Of a stretch of DNA of 64,000 nucleotides, positions 1-12,214 are shown piece by piece. The stretch's first letter is position 1; the number at the start of each line of letters is the position of its first letter. The DNA comes from Gigaspora rosea (taxonomy: Eukaryota; Glomeromycota; Glomeromycetes; Diversisporales; Gigasporaceae), in NCBI GenBank assembly GCA_003550325.1, contig QKWP01001181.1, positions 42,116 to 106,115 of the forward strand, written 5' to 3'. Made by a program: the position numbers and the translations under genes. Under the pieces are notes generated by a model that worked only from the letters and a program-made list of their open reading frames with translations, was not told the DNA's origin and made no database searches.

Positions 1-123
1 AAAAAATAGTACTTTTTTAATTTGCTAAATAAATATCAGCAATTATACTATTTAACTTAATCTATATAGATATCGGTATTTTATATTAATGATCTATCCA
101 TTTGTTCAAATTTATTAAAATAG

Positions 124-1371
124 AACGATATCATAATTTCACTAACTGGGTTAGAACAATCTAATCAACCTGACCCATCTAAGCATTGGATTGACTTTAA
201 GGATATGTTTCTTCAAGATGCATTTAAAACAGTAAAACGAGACGTAAAAAGATATCAGGTGGAAGACTATCATATTTTGAAAATAATAAAGGAACAGTAC
301 AGATATCAAAGGGAAAAATATCGTAAGCAGCAGAACCCGGAGTTGGACAGTCAAGATCGTGCGAGGATGCGTGAGAACGGAAGAATGGAATCAGTAAGCC
401 TTTTTTTTTAGATTATTTATATAAATATCGGTACTGCCTTATATATTTTTTAATTATATAATTTATAGAAAGTTAAACGACGAAAAAAGGGGTTTAACCA
501 ACTTCAAGAAACTGATAATGAACTTTTTAATAACCTTCCTGTTGATATTTCAAAAAATCAAGCATTAAGGGACATTAAAAAAATAATGAAAAATATAGCC
601 TATCATAGTGATGAATCTTCGGAAACTGATGAAGATGTACCCAACGAAGAATGTCGACTAGGAATTTATAACATTCATAAAAAAGAAAAAGACAGGCACC
701 ACCACGTTGTTAAAATGGTAAATAAAAAATGTCGTTCTACTAGAGTAACTATTTCTGCATTAAATGTTAGTTCGAAATTTCTTAAATAAATATCAGTACT
801 AAATAATTTTTTAGTTAAGAGAAATCTTGATGGTGTGCGAAATTACTTCTGCAACAAAAAAAACAAACAAAATAAAAAGAGTCGTTGGAAAAGTGCTAAT
901 GTCAACAGCAGTGTTTCACCACTACCTAGGACCCCCGAATGGTGTATTTCACGCTCATACAATGTGAGGCCTGGTAGTGCACCTGATATTAATTTCTATG
1001 CAGTATCTTCTGGTAATTCCCCTTCGCTTGGTAATTTCCCTTCGCCTAGTAATTCCCATCATCTAGAAATTCCCTATCGGCTAGAAATTCTCCAACAGCT
1101 AGAAATTCTCCAACAGCTAGAAATTCTCTAATGCCTAGAAATTCGTCTATGAAATCGCTTGGTAATTCTCCTTCAAAAGAATCTGGTAATTCTCTTGCCC
1201 CCAAAAAAATCTGGTAATACCGTCGCTGCCTCTAGTTCTGGTACTTCTCCTCCCTTCCAAAAAAAATTGGGTAATACACATGCTTCTACAAAAAAATCTA
1301 GAAATGCCGCTGCTTCTGTATCAAGATCTGGTAATGCATTTACTATAAATTCTAATAACCATTTCTTGTAG
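124..1371 (+). CDS. 5'-partial multi-exon gene, basic Ser/Asn-rich repeat protein
   Basis: I do not recognise the family. Three exons can be joined: 124-393 (after acceptor TTAAAATAG), 469-765 and 820 onward. All junctions are phase 0 with GT-AG introns of 75 and 54 bp. The gene begins before the window, because the first exon is open right up to its acceptor. The first two exons encode charged, probably helical sequence, including an acidic stretch with SDESSETDE and a HHHVVK segment. Exon 3 is Lys/Asn-rich and then becomes repeats of an 18-nt unit encoding G/R-N-S-P. Around 1065 a one-base loss shifts the repeat out of frame, and around 1205, in a C/A homopolymer, it shifts back. TAA at 1129-1131 therefore ends the literal frame. 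This is either a decaying gene, a gene with unseen introns, or homopolymer errors. The introns share a motif like AAATATCRGTA. A nuclear or RNA-binding role is only a guess from composition. Confidence 0.5.
1022..1200 (+). repeat. 18-bp coding minisatellite
   Basis: Units such as CTAGAAATTCTCCAACAG and CTTGGTAATTCCCCTTCG follow one another in exon 3 of the preceding gene. Two are identical and the others are diverged. Because 18 is a multiple of three, copy-number change alone would keep the frame; the frame is broken by single-base changes inside units. Confidence 0.75.
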
Positions 1372-1700
1372 TAACTGGTACAATCTGATTTTTTTTTGTT
1401 ATAAATCGTGAAGCAGTTATTACTAGTAATGATGCTAATAATGCCAATAAGGGCAAAGCCATTAATTAGTAAAGGTAAATATATAATATATTTGTAGTTG
1501 TAACTAGTATATGAATTATTATGTTAATTAAATTTTCATTTCTTCGATACCTCAAATGCAAATATAGAATTTTATAACAATTCACAAGGTATTAATTATA
1601 TTGTTCAGTAATATTTTTGTATTACTGATATTTGATTTATTTTAATCGTTTTATGTTGATGCTTATTATTTATTTATTTACAATTTAAAATCTACCAAGC

Positions 1701-1805
1701 ATGAAACACGATAGTCATATCTCTAGGTCTGCAAGACCATGTTATAGTAGAGGTCGTTCAAATCATAATGGTGGTTCTAGAACTAGCAAAAAAGTAAAAA
1801 ATTAA
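1701..1805 (+). CDS. possible last exon, RS-like basic tail
   Basis: An open stretch of 34 codons (MKHDSHISRSARPCYSRGR...) ends in TAA and is rich in Ser, Arg and Gly, matching the composition of the gene upstream. It could be a terminal exon spliced after an acceptor such as CTACCAAG just before it, or an independent short reading frame. No splice partner can be fixed from the sequence. The 330 bp between 1372 and 1700 are AT-rich with no other coding signal that I can see. Confidence 0.3.
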   Translation: MKHDSHISRSARPCYSRGRSNHNGGSRTSKKVKN

Positions 1806-2392
1806 ATAATAGTTTTTTATATGTTTAATTATAATATATAAATGTATAATATTCTGCATAATAAATAAAAATAATATATTTTATTAAAATTGTATATTTA
1901 TAAAAAAGCAAGTGGCAGTTAATAAGATAATGTATATTATAAATATTGTTTGTGTATGAAGTATATATATTCACCAAAAATTGGTAACATAACCGGATAT
2001 AAAAAATAAAATATCAGTGTCTTATAATATCCCGATATTTATCTTTAATTATCCCGATATTCATCTTTAATTATCCAAATATTCCATGTAAACTGGATTA
2101 TATAAAAATGAATATCAGGATGTTATAAATAAATAAAGGATTAGTATCAGGATTAGTGATGCCACCGAAATTGATTTTTAAAAAAGGCCTATTTCGTCTT
2201 CATTAGAGAAAATTAAAATTTTTTATAAGGAAGAGCAAATAAAATTTATATAGATATGTTCCTTATAATTTCGTCTATTTAAAAAAAATATCAAATAATT
2301 TCGTCTTTCAAGTAAAATAGGTCAAAAACAATTTCGTCTTCAAATTTTAATTTCAGGTTTTCAAACTCGAAATGCTTTCATCCTCATGTATA

Positions 2393-2779
2393 ATCAGGAT
2401 ATTAATAGATACCCTTTATTTGTCTTATATTTATCTTATATGTTGTACCGATATCCATTCTTTATGTTACCATACATCCACCAAAAAACTGTAGCAAACC
2501 AGATTAAAAGTGGATACAGTATGGATTGATATCAGAACATAAAGAGGTGCCCTTTATTCAGCTGATATTTATTTTGATCTACCGATATTTATCTTCTATA
2601 TTTTCAATATATACAGCAAAACGGATATATAATGATCATATAAAGGATTAGTATCAGGATATTAATAGATACTCCTTTATTTGTCTTATATTTATCTTAT
2701 ATGTTGTACCGATATCCATCCTTTATGTTACCATACATCCGTCAAAAAACTGTAACAAACCAGATTAAAAGTGGATACA
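2393..2779. repeat. direct repeat pair in a CAGGATATTAA-type repeat field
   Basis: About 126 bp at 2393-2518 recurs almost unchanged at 2653-2779, 260 bp downstream. The surrounding 1980-2870 is filled with shorter variants of ATATCAGGAT and CCGATATTCAT, the same words seen in the introns of the gene at 124-1371. The small open frame across the second copy is not considered a gene. Confidence 0.75.
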
Positions 2780-2859
2780 TAATAAATAGATATTTGGATG
2801 ATAAAGAGATTCTGATATGTATCCTTTATATATTTATTGAACCTGTGAATGTCATTGAT

Positions 2860-3320
2860 AAATCTGACGGGGGTAAGATAAGTTGGCCACTTTTTTCATT
2901 ACTGAGAGTGTGTTGTTTGGGCCGAGTGAGCAGAGTTTTTTTGTTTGAGGTTGGTCTTGGAAGTGTAGGTCTGCCATGTGTTGTGGTTTACTACTAGGCT
3001 GAGAAGTGATGTTGAGTAGTCGGTGCTCTGTTTTGAGATGCCTCTTGTGTATTTTTCCTCCTAGAGGAAGGACTGTTTTGATAGCTTATAGTATATCTAC
3101 GTTAATTGTTTTTTTCTTTTTTGTTCTTAATTTTGCTTTACTTTGTATTCTTATAAGGTTCTCCAAGTGCCCTTAGGGCCATGTATATATTTTATTTAGA
3201 TGAAACTTTTCTATTCTGCTGTTTTTCCTTCCTAGAATTTTTGTGTACAAGGAATCATTGGAAAGAGTTTTGTGCTTCCTTTAATTTTTATATTTAACAA
3301 AAAAAAAATTTGTTAAAAAA
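2860..3320. other. less AT-rich unassigned tract, possible transposon 3' end
   Basis: This tract has visibly higher GC than its surroundings and short open frames in several phases but no long one. Its texture suggests the 3' tail of a retroelement. I found no target duplication or domain, so this is a guess. Confidence 0.2.
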
Positions 3321-3514
3321 TATATTTGATAAATATAAAAATTAAAAGTTAAAATAATAAAAAATTCTTCAATTTGTATAAAAAATTTCAAAGAATATAA
3401 ATTTTAGGATAAATCTATGTATCGCCGCTTATACATCGCCTTTCTATTTAATTGGTTAAATAATCATCATTTTATAATTAATACATCGCATAAATAAATA
3501 AACTGGTTTTTGAT

Positions 3515-3556
3515 TAGTTAGGATTAGGGTTGGGTTAGATTAGGTAGAGTTAGGGA
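3515..3556 (+). repeat. degenerate TTAGGG-like tract
   Basis: TTAGGATTAGGGTTGGGTTAG followed by variants looks like a short run of decayed telomeric repeats. Similar words occur in the cores of the palindromic elements near 21545, 21645 and 29318, so this may be transposon core sequence rather than an interstitial telomere. The rest of 3320-5330 is AT-rich, with no gene visible on either strand. Confidence 0.4.
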
Positions 3557-5335
3557 TGAAATTAGTTTTTTATACTAAAATTTTACAAGGAATTTTTTTG
3601 TTAGAGAGCAAAGAATAGATTCATATGTGAAATTTTAAGTTATAGGCAACTTTGTTAAAATGACCATTTGTTTTGATCATCCTGATTGTGCTATGTTATA
3701 TTTAATCTTGAAATTTTTATTGGTCAATCATTAAGAGGTGATGTATAAGCACAACACAGGGGTGCGATACATATTTAACTCCTAAATTTTAATTTCTTAA
3801 ACATATTTACTTAAATGCTTATAATTGATTTACATAGTAAAATTTAAACTTTACTATGTAGTAACTACTTGTGATTGCTAAAAAAGCTTTTTTACCTAAA
3901 AATAGACTAACTCTAATTTTTTTGATTTTTTATTCGTATCTCTTAAACTGTAATTCAGGCAAATTTGCCTGGATTTTTTAAAATATTTACAATTTTTTAA
4001 ATAAAATAAAATTTATTAAGAATATGGAATATACTTTATTTATAGAATATATTTTTTTTATTGTTAAGGTGAGGTCATGCCTCTGGACTTTATTGGATGT
4101 ATATTAATCATTATTATACAATATATTACTTACAATTTTTATACTATCTACTTAGTACCGAGACTTGGACTATTTTATCTATAACCTAAACCTACCAGAG
4201 CCTACCATACTCCCATTTATATAGCTAGCCTGATTTGGATAGCCTTTTTCCCAGCCAATAGTTGGTGTTCACATGTCCACCACTTTACTCACATTTTCTA
4301 ATATTTTTACTTCCAATTTGGTGTATGTGTTATAGAATTTTTTTTAAAATATATTTTATAAACTTTATTATAAAACTTTTTTAAAATTATTAATAAACTC
4401 TAAAGCAATAAAAGTTTAAAGTTTTTATTTTAAAAGTTTTGCTATAAAATTTTTCTTTAGATGTTTTTAAATTTTATATGTTTTTGTCTATAAAAATATT
4501 TTTCATTTCTAATACATGTCTTAATTTTTACAAGTAAATTACAAAACTTGCAATAATAAAAATTGTAATTCTTTTTATAAACTACAATATTGTATTAATA
4601 AACAAGGGGCTAGAGCTAATTTTTATAGAGCAAATAATTTTTTTGGCTAAAAATTTTTTCTCTTAAACTTTTTTTCTTATAATATAAAATTAAATACTAC
4701 TATAATATAATCTTTATTTTCAAATATTATCAAAAAAAAAATTTAATTAAATATTTTAAGTTTGTTAAAGTAGATTATGAGTATATTTAGCAATTTTCTA
4801 AACAAATTTGCCTGGATTTGCTTACAGCTTAAGGAATAATATAAAATGTAAAATCGTATTAATAAAAATTATTTAAAAAGTTATAAAAAATTTAAAATAT
4901 AGTAAATTGATATTTAGAGCAACTTTATTTAGTATACAGTAAACAATTTACTTATAAAAATCAAAGTTTTATATATAGCAACAATTGTGATTAATTAAAA
5001 ATTATTTAATATAGTCATTAATTATTTTTACTTACTATTAATATGATTATATTAAGGTTTTTTAATATAGTCACACTTTTTTATAGTCATCTAAATTTTA
5101 TTTCCCAAACCAGTAAATATAACAAGGTCTGACTGTAATTATTATTTTTTTTGTTAATCTCTTATAAAGGCGCTGACATTTATTAGGTAATATTTTAGGG
5201 GGTGGGTCAAAAAATATCTTACCTTAGTTAAATTTGATTGGCTAAAATTCTATTTATAGATCTTACCTGGGGGTTGGAGTAAGCTCCTATAGTAAATAGA
5301 TATAGTAAAAATAATAATTTTATCTCTTCAATTAG

Positions 5336-5612
5336 TGCTTGGATCCAGATACTAAACCAGATATCCAGATAGATATCCTATTTCATTTTCTCTAATCTGA
5401 ATTTATATCCAAATATATGTTAGTTATCTGGTTTATAATTCAGATTATATTTGGATTTACAACTATAATTATAAATTCTAGGATATCTAAAAATTTTCTC
5501 ATTTCACAGAATTTTTTGTTTCATCTAGTAAATTACATAACTCACTAGAAACTACATCTCTGTCTCTAGACTTAAGATTCAAAAATAGCAATATAGTGTT
5601 GGTTTATAGTGT
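5336..5612 (+). repeat. CpG-depleted copy of the GTGCTTGGATCCGG repeat, left part
   Basis: This aligns with 8897-9170 and with 15828-16060, but nearly every CCGG of those copies is CCAG or TCTG-like here. It is the oldest-looking of the three. From 5613 to 6890 I see only AT-rich DNA with short inverted words around GGGTGTTATTT (6645-6760). Confidence 0.7.
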
Positions 5613-6889
5613 TCTGCACTGTATCATGAAATAAAAAATTTAAAGTGCATACACATTTTGTATTTACAATAGATATTCTAACTACTGTATTTTTGTAGAA
5701 TAATGGGCATAGGCATTATTTAAAATTGTACCCCAAAATATCATGTGATGTCTCAAAATAACGCCCATATGTGTTTCTAAATAACATGCACTCTGTATAA
5801 AAATTCAGATACTTGCATAAAATTGTAATACCAAACAGGTTTATATATTAACATAGAATAAATATTTAATATTTAATAATTGATAAATTATTAATTTAGT
5901 CTTTTGAATCTGTTTCAGCAAATTTTAAGTATCTACTATATATGTACATAAAATCAGAAATTTCACATTTATTTAACCTTTAATTTATACTAATTTGGCA
6001 TCATAAAAAAACTTTATTTATAGTATAGCAATAATGCAAAATTAATATTATTATTAATTCACGGGCAAGTACTATAAAGAAACAACTTTGAAGTACTTTC
6101 TTAGCAGTAATTCCTTTTTATCCAAAAGTTACATTGGCTAAGAAATTTATTTTTTTTTACTTTTTTTTTAATTCATTTTTTTTATTTTTTTAATATTATT
6201 TGGTACTAGTACCATAAGTTTTATATTATCTTATTTGCTTTTTTAATTTTTAATATAATATTCTATTTGGTGTCATAAATTTTTAACATCATCTTATGTA
6301 TCATATTTTGTGCATAGTAATATCTAAAACAAGATGCTATATGTTTTAATCATAGTTCGAGAAATAAAAATAGCAGAATGAGATTTTTATATAGAAATAT
6401 AAATATAATTAATATGGTTTTTTTTAAAAAAATGGGAATGATTTTCTATAACAATCTTATATAACTAGTATTTTTTTGTTTGTACATATGTATGTATATA
6501 TATAAAGAGTAAAATAGCACATATGTTTGTAATAGTTTGTGAGCAATCTAATGCATACCACTGACAAATTTGTTATATGTATATATGTACATACATTTAT
6601 ACTAGTTTTCTCTTGGCACTACTACTTATATATAGCACATGGGTGTTATTTGAAAAACAAGGCTAATTAAAAAATTAACTATTGTTTCAAAATAACACCC
6701 ATGCATGTACTCTAATTAATGTGCATAGACTCAAAATAATGCACAGGTGGGTGTTATTTCATGAAAATATGGTATTTAAAAAACCCATATTTGATTAATA
6801 TAGATTTTGTGGTTCGTGCCTGGGTCTAATTCATGGTGGATCTACTATTTGGAGGGATCTGGTATATAGCACTTTATGGTACTAGAAGT

Positions 6890-7780
6890 TTTAAAAAAAC
6901 TCAAAATTATTAATAGGATTAATTTTGCAATTTTTTTAGATATCGTATTACTAGCACAAATAATAAAGCCAATATTTTCCATGATTCTTGGCAGAGAGAT
7001 ATCCAATTTTGACTAGAACAAAAGCTGTATTCTTAATTGCGAGGTGGGTGCGTGCTATAAGAGATTATGTGAATTCTTTATTTGATTAATTTCTGGAGCA
7101 GCGTGGAGGATCTCAAGTCCAGACTAGTGTTGCTAGTAAAACTGGTGAATCTGGTGCACCATGGTATATTTTAATAACTAAATCAGCAAAACTGGTAATA
7201 TTGGTGAAATTGGTGGTATTTGTAAAACTAATTCTATATATAGGAATAATTTTGCATATATAGAATTCTTTCTCAATAACTTCTAAACCAAATTCAATGA
7301 ACTTTTTCTATAAAACAATAGAATTAAAAATAAAAACTTTTACCAAATTTAATCAAATAATTATTGAGAAACTATCACTAGAAGTTTTAAAAAAACTTTG
7401 CAATTTATTAATAGGATCAATTTTGCTGTTTTCTTTTGGATGTTATATTACTAGTACAAATAAATAAAGCTAGAATCTTGGCAGAGTGATATCCAATTTT
7501 AGACTAGAACAAAAGCTGTATTCTTAAGTGTGAGGCAAGTGCATGCTATAAAAAATTATGTGAATTCTTTGTTTGATTAATTTTCATAGCAAAACGAAGG
7601 ATCTCAAGTCCAGACTAGCGTTGCTAGACAAACTGGTGAATCTTGTGCACCATGGTGTATTTTAATAACTAAATTGGTGAAACTTGGTAATATTGATGAA
7701 ATTGGTGGCATTTGTGAAACTAGTGAAACTGGTAATATTGGTAAAACTTGTGAACTATATAGTTGGTATAGATTCACTAA
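6890..7780. repeat. two tandem diverged copies of a dispersed repeat
   Basis: Two copies (about 6895-7265 and 7380-7780) share landmarks such as TCTTGGCAGAG, GAACAAAAGCTGTATTCTTAA and GGATCTCAAGTCCAGACT. Each ends in runs of GGTGAAACTGGTAATATT-like triplet repeats. A third, less decayed copy lies at 14340-14900. No intact reading frame remains, and I do not recognise the parent element. Confidence 0.65.
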
Positions 7781-8479
7781 ATTACAACATTATGGCATAA
7801 AATAAATTATAATATAACATGTATCTGATTGCCATAATGTCATAACGATATAATGCTATAATATTCTGATTATAGATTGACTTAGCGCAAATTTAAGCAC
7901 TGGTGCATCCACATATTTATACATAGGTGTCTAAATTACTTTTCTTAATAAAAAATTATTTTGACATTTTAATCTGTCGAAATCAATTTCCTTATAGCAA
8001 AATTAATTTTCTTAATTGTTAAATTTTTTAGTGAAATTATTTGCATTCTTTATGTCAAAATACATTAGATAGTATAGTTACTTTGTGGAATTCATATAAA
8101 CAAACTAACAATGTCGAAATTTTTGGCGAAATTACTTTTTAAAAAAAAAATAATTTAGACACCACTTATTTGTGCGGGTAATATAAACTCTTGAAGAGGA
8201 AATAGCCAATCGGAGGGACTATTCCGAATCAGCCTGACATAGAATCCGAACACGTACGAAAGGAGAAAAAGCGAAAATATGCAAATAATATGCAAAAACT
8301 AGTGCTTAATCGACTTGGTGCACTAATTAAAAATGTCGGAATGAAATTTTACATATAACGAGAATAAATCTGTTTCCATAACCTCTAACGTTAAGGTTCT
8401 AGCTCCAAATTTTTATCTCACGCCTTAGTTTATTTACAAAATCAAAATTCCTTTTTGGTTTGACAAATAAGTAAAGCTG

Positions 8480-8880
8480 GATCACTTGTCTACTTTCAGA
8501 TTGCATAACCAAAGTTACAATAATTTAGAAAGCGCTATAAATACGAGGTAAGTAGTTGACTGTAAATGTTCTGATCAATAATAAGACGTTTTAATATGAT
8601 TTGCCTGCCCAATAATTTTATTATCAGGCAAGGATGATAGTTAAAAGTTGTTTAAATTTTTATCTCTGTCAAATAAAAATCATTAGAGGCAAATCATAGT
8701 AAGCTGCCAGATAAGCATTCATTATATTCACAGAGTAATTCAATTGATAAGAAATTAAGAATTCTTATTGCCTGATCAAATAACTTTATTTACACAGAAT
8801 GAAGAATATGTGGGATCTCCGCTTGCTATCATATTTAGACTCTAAAGAAAATATTTCATCAAAAATAACCGTTCACTTTA
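8480..8880. repeat. dispersed repeat, paired with 15430-15800
   Basis: The words GATTGCAT, AATACGAGGTAAGTAGTTGA, TTATCAGGCAA and GGATCTCCGCTTGCTATC recur in the same order at 15430-15800, with indels. This block sits directly before the GTGCTTGGATCC element in both places, so the two form one larger repeat unit. Confidence 0.65.
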
Positions 8881-8897
8881 TAACAAATTCCATACCT

Positions 8898-9650
8898 AGT
8901 GCTTGGATCCGGATACTAAACCGGATATCCGGATAGATATCCTATTTCATTTTCTCTAATCTGAATTTATATCCAAATATGTGTTAGTTATCCGGTTTAT
9001 AATTCAGATTATATCTGGATTTACAACTATTATCATAAATTCTGGGACACCTAAAAATTTTCTCATTTCACAGAATTTTTTGTTTCGTCCAGTAAATTAC
9101 CTAACTCACTGGAAACTACATCACTGTCTCCAGACTAAAGGTTCAAAAATAGCAATGTAGTTTCTGGAGAGTTAGGTAATTTAATGGACGAAAAAGAAAA
9201 GATTCAGGAAATGAGAAAATTTTCAGGTATCCCAGAATTTATGATAAATGCTGTAATTCTAAATTTTTTTCTTATTAAATGATGCCAGTCAAAATTGAAA
9301 AGCTTAACATATTGGACAGTATAAAATTATGTTATTCAACATGTCGAAAATTTAAAACTTACTAATGTGATCTATGAATAATAAAAATTTTTATACGAAT
9401 AACACTATATACTCCATATACTATGTGAATCAAATTAATGCAAATATCCTGTTTTACAGTTATTATCATAGATTGGACACCTAAAATTTTTTTGTTTCCC
9501 TGAATTTTTTCTGTTTCATCCAGTAAATTGCCTAACTCTCCGGATAAAAAATCGGATTTATAACAACTAAAATAAAATCCGGATTTATTATCCGTTGTCC
9601 TTTTTATATCCGGATACATCCGGATTTTGTAATCCGGATCCAAGCACTAT
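8898..9650. mobile_element. non-autonomous element, GTGCTTGGATCCGG inverted ends
   Basis: The left end AGTGCTTGGATCCGGAT is mirrored by ATCCGGATCCAAGCACT at the right, and both ends are followed by clusters of ATCCGGATA subterminal words. Positions 9047-9235 form a long hairpin whose arms carry ATTACCTAACTC and its complement. No coding sequence is seen. I could not find a convincing target duplication, and the superfamily is unknown. Confidence 0.6.
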
Positions 9651-11290
9651 CTCCAATAGTCTTTGTATAACAAAACAAAGAACCTTTTTTTAAAAAATCG
9701 CTTATATTTCAATCTTTTGCTTATGAAACCACTCTTTGGATTCTAACAAAAGATTCCTTGTTCAATTTTACATTCGATATCTTCTATTCCTAACTTGTTT
9801 ATATCCAAGGTTAAGTTGTTTTTAAAACAAAAAGGGTGAGGGTGTTCACCCAGGTGATGAATAATGATTTCTAATATGTTTGTGTTTATAATATAAGTTT
9901 CTTATAAGAAGTTAACAGATCTTACTATGACTTATAATTATATGTTAAATGTATGCTGTTTATATTTTTTAAAAAATCAAAGTTTCTGTAAAGTTGATAT
10001 TCGGATATTGACACAAAATCTTTATAAACAAACTTTGCTAAGTATATTCGATCTTCAAGACAAGATCTCGTTAACAAAAAATTTGGCAAAGGTTGTGAAA
10101 AAACAAATATGTTTCTAGAAATTAAGCAATTTATAAATAATATTAATATACTGTAACAATAAGCAATCCAAATTATCGAATAAAACGAAAGTTTTTCTAT
10201 CAAAAAAAAAAAAAAAAAAACCAATACACAATAAAGTCGATTTAATTGCCGTTACTTTCAGATGGGATGTATAAATAGATAATTTCTTTTCACGCAATAT
10301 GTAATCAAAAAAGCATTTAAGTTATAAAAAAACGTGCGCTAAATTTTTACCGATCGTGAAATAACGTCCACTATTTTTAAGTTTATGAATAGCATGCCAA
10401 TCTCGAAGAACGTAAATTGAAAAAATGACGCAGAACATACTGTATGATATATTAAAATTAACTTTAAAGAATAGCAATGGATTTACAAGAAATTTGATAT
10501 GTTGGTACGTACAATTTCATGCAATAAAACTATCATATTATAATTGTTTATTAGCATCTTGCGAATTAATAGAATTATTACACTTAACTATGAAATTTTA
10601 TTTGCAAATACGAAGCGGCGCTTTGGAACCCAACGGATTCCGTTCTTCTAGTTTAGTTAGGTTCACTGGAGACTGGTGGTTGTCATACTACTACGATATT
10701 TTTGATAATCAATAAACTGATGCATTTGATATTTGTCCAAAAGATGTGGCAACTAATTTGTTTGATAAGATTGTTCAAAACATGAGACTCCCGATTGCGG
10801 AAATGTTACACGTATACATGCAAAAAGGAAAAATAGTAATAGTAAAATATCCGTTCACACAGAACAGTTTAGAAAAATGAAATTATTGAGGAAGTGTTTG
10901 AGAATGGCTTTACCGGTATGAATATTAATTTTGATACAATTTTTTTTTATTCCATCCATTGGTAAAATAAAACTGACTGGAAGGGTCTAGTGATAACTGA
11001 CCACTGAATCAGTATTCATCTGGTTCCAATGATTCTCACTGGAACGGTCCACTACCAATTATAAATTTAGTTGCCGCATCAATGCATTGGTGGTAACTTT
11101 ACCAAAGAAGTTACAGTAAGGTACTAATCGTAAGTTAGCATTATAAGAACCATAATAAATTATGTGATAAGTAATCATTTTACAGTAGTAATATGATAAG
11201 CAAAAGGTTCCGATAGTTTGATTAGCTAACAGCTGTGATCTACAAAATTTTGGCCTGCATTACATAATTGTTTACGTACTTCTCAGCCGG
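9640..11290. repeat. segmental duplication, copy 1
   Basis: This block is repeated at 29800-30418 and 34500-35640, where a hAT transposon splits it. Shared landmarks include the right end of the GTGCTTGGATCC element, CAATAGTCTTTGTATAACAA, TTCACCCAGGTGATGAATAATG, and GAACCCAACGGATTCCGTTC near 10627 and 34884. This copy lacks the hAT. Confidence 0.85.
10425..10712 (+). pseudogene. unrecognised reading frame in duplicated block
   Basis: A 96-codon frame begins at ATG 10425 after a purine-rich lead. It has little low-complexity sequence and runs through RSGALEPNGFRSSSLVRFTG. After the TAA the same frame continues in a protein-like way (DICPKDVATNLFDKIVQNM). The paralogous stretch at 34684-35110 carries several indels, which argues against current constraint. 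I suspect the relic of an unknown gene. No domain is recognised. Confidence 0.3.
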
Positions 11291-12104
11291 AATTTTAATT
11301 TTTCCATTCCAAGAATATAAATATTTGGGACTCTATTGCTATGATTGCTATGGTAAAATTAACTCAGTTTTAATATGCAACACACCCATTTTACGCTTAA
11401 TGAGCGATTGTGATTTACTCAGCAAATTTTTGAATAATTCCAGCCTAAATTTTTGATCGTCGCCAATTTCAGTCAAGTGCGACTTCAAAGCGCCTGAAAT
11501 TACAACTTTTAGGTAGGTGTCAACTTCAGACACAACAATAATATAAAGATGGGAGGACAAATTTCGTTCTATATATAAAGTGACTTGGCTGGATGACATC
11601 CAAAAAATTAATGTTAGACGAAGCATAAAAAAATTTTTATGGAAAATATATGAGAACTAGTTCAACAAAATCAAAAGTCCTTGAATATTTCTAAGCGAGA
11701 TAGATTAATGTTCTTTCTATAAATTTATGTAATACAGTAATAGCCTATTGGACTAATGCTTTTATATAATTTCTGAGCTTAAAAATCATACGCAATGTTA
11801 TTATTTGGTATAGTGAACTTTGGCTTAACTTATAACTCAAAAACTGATAAATTTTATGGTATTTCAGTATACTAAGTATAGAAATATTCGTAAATTTTTA
11901 TTATCAAATTTAAATTAACAATATGAACAAAAATTATGATTAGCCTTTTCTATGTAATATGTATTTTATCAAACTCCCTTAATATATATCCGAATACTTT
12001 GTTTATAAAAACAAGTTTACTAAACAATCTAAAGAGATAACATATGATAACTTTTGTATAATAATAATAGTTTCAAGATATTACTGTGTATTACAAAAAG
12101 TTAT
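11290..12104. other. AT-rich intergenic, downstream of kinase
   Basis: No gene is seen. The short frames on both strands show no protein-like composition and none is carried over as a gene. This stretch probably holds the 3' flank of the kinase gene. Confidence 0.4.
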
Positions 12105-12183
12105 CTACGGTATTTCCAAGTTGACTTGATCTGAATCTAAAAATTGACAAGGTTAATAAAATTATAATTGTTTTTTAAAAAAA

Positions 12184-12214
<31 letters not shown>

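Noticed and set aside
2701..2997. 98-codon frame starting in the direct repeat
   Set aside because: Half of it is repeat sequence and the rest is an unassigned tract; no start context or homologous frame in the other repeat copy.
3515..3556. True interstitial telomere
   Set aside because: Too short and irregular; similar words occur in MITE cores, so it was only listed as telomere-like.
9362..9643. 93-codon minus-strand frame (and 29608-29814)
   Set aside because: Lies in the right end of the GTGCTTGGATCC element; Tyr/Lys/Ser text arises from ATCCGGATA repeats and is not kept between copies.
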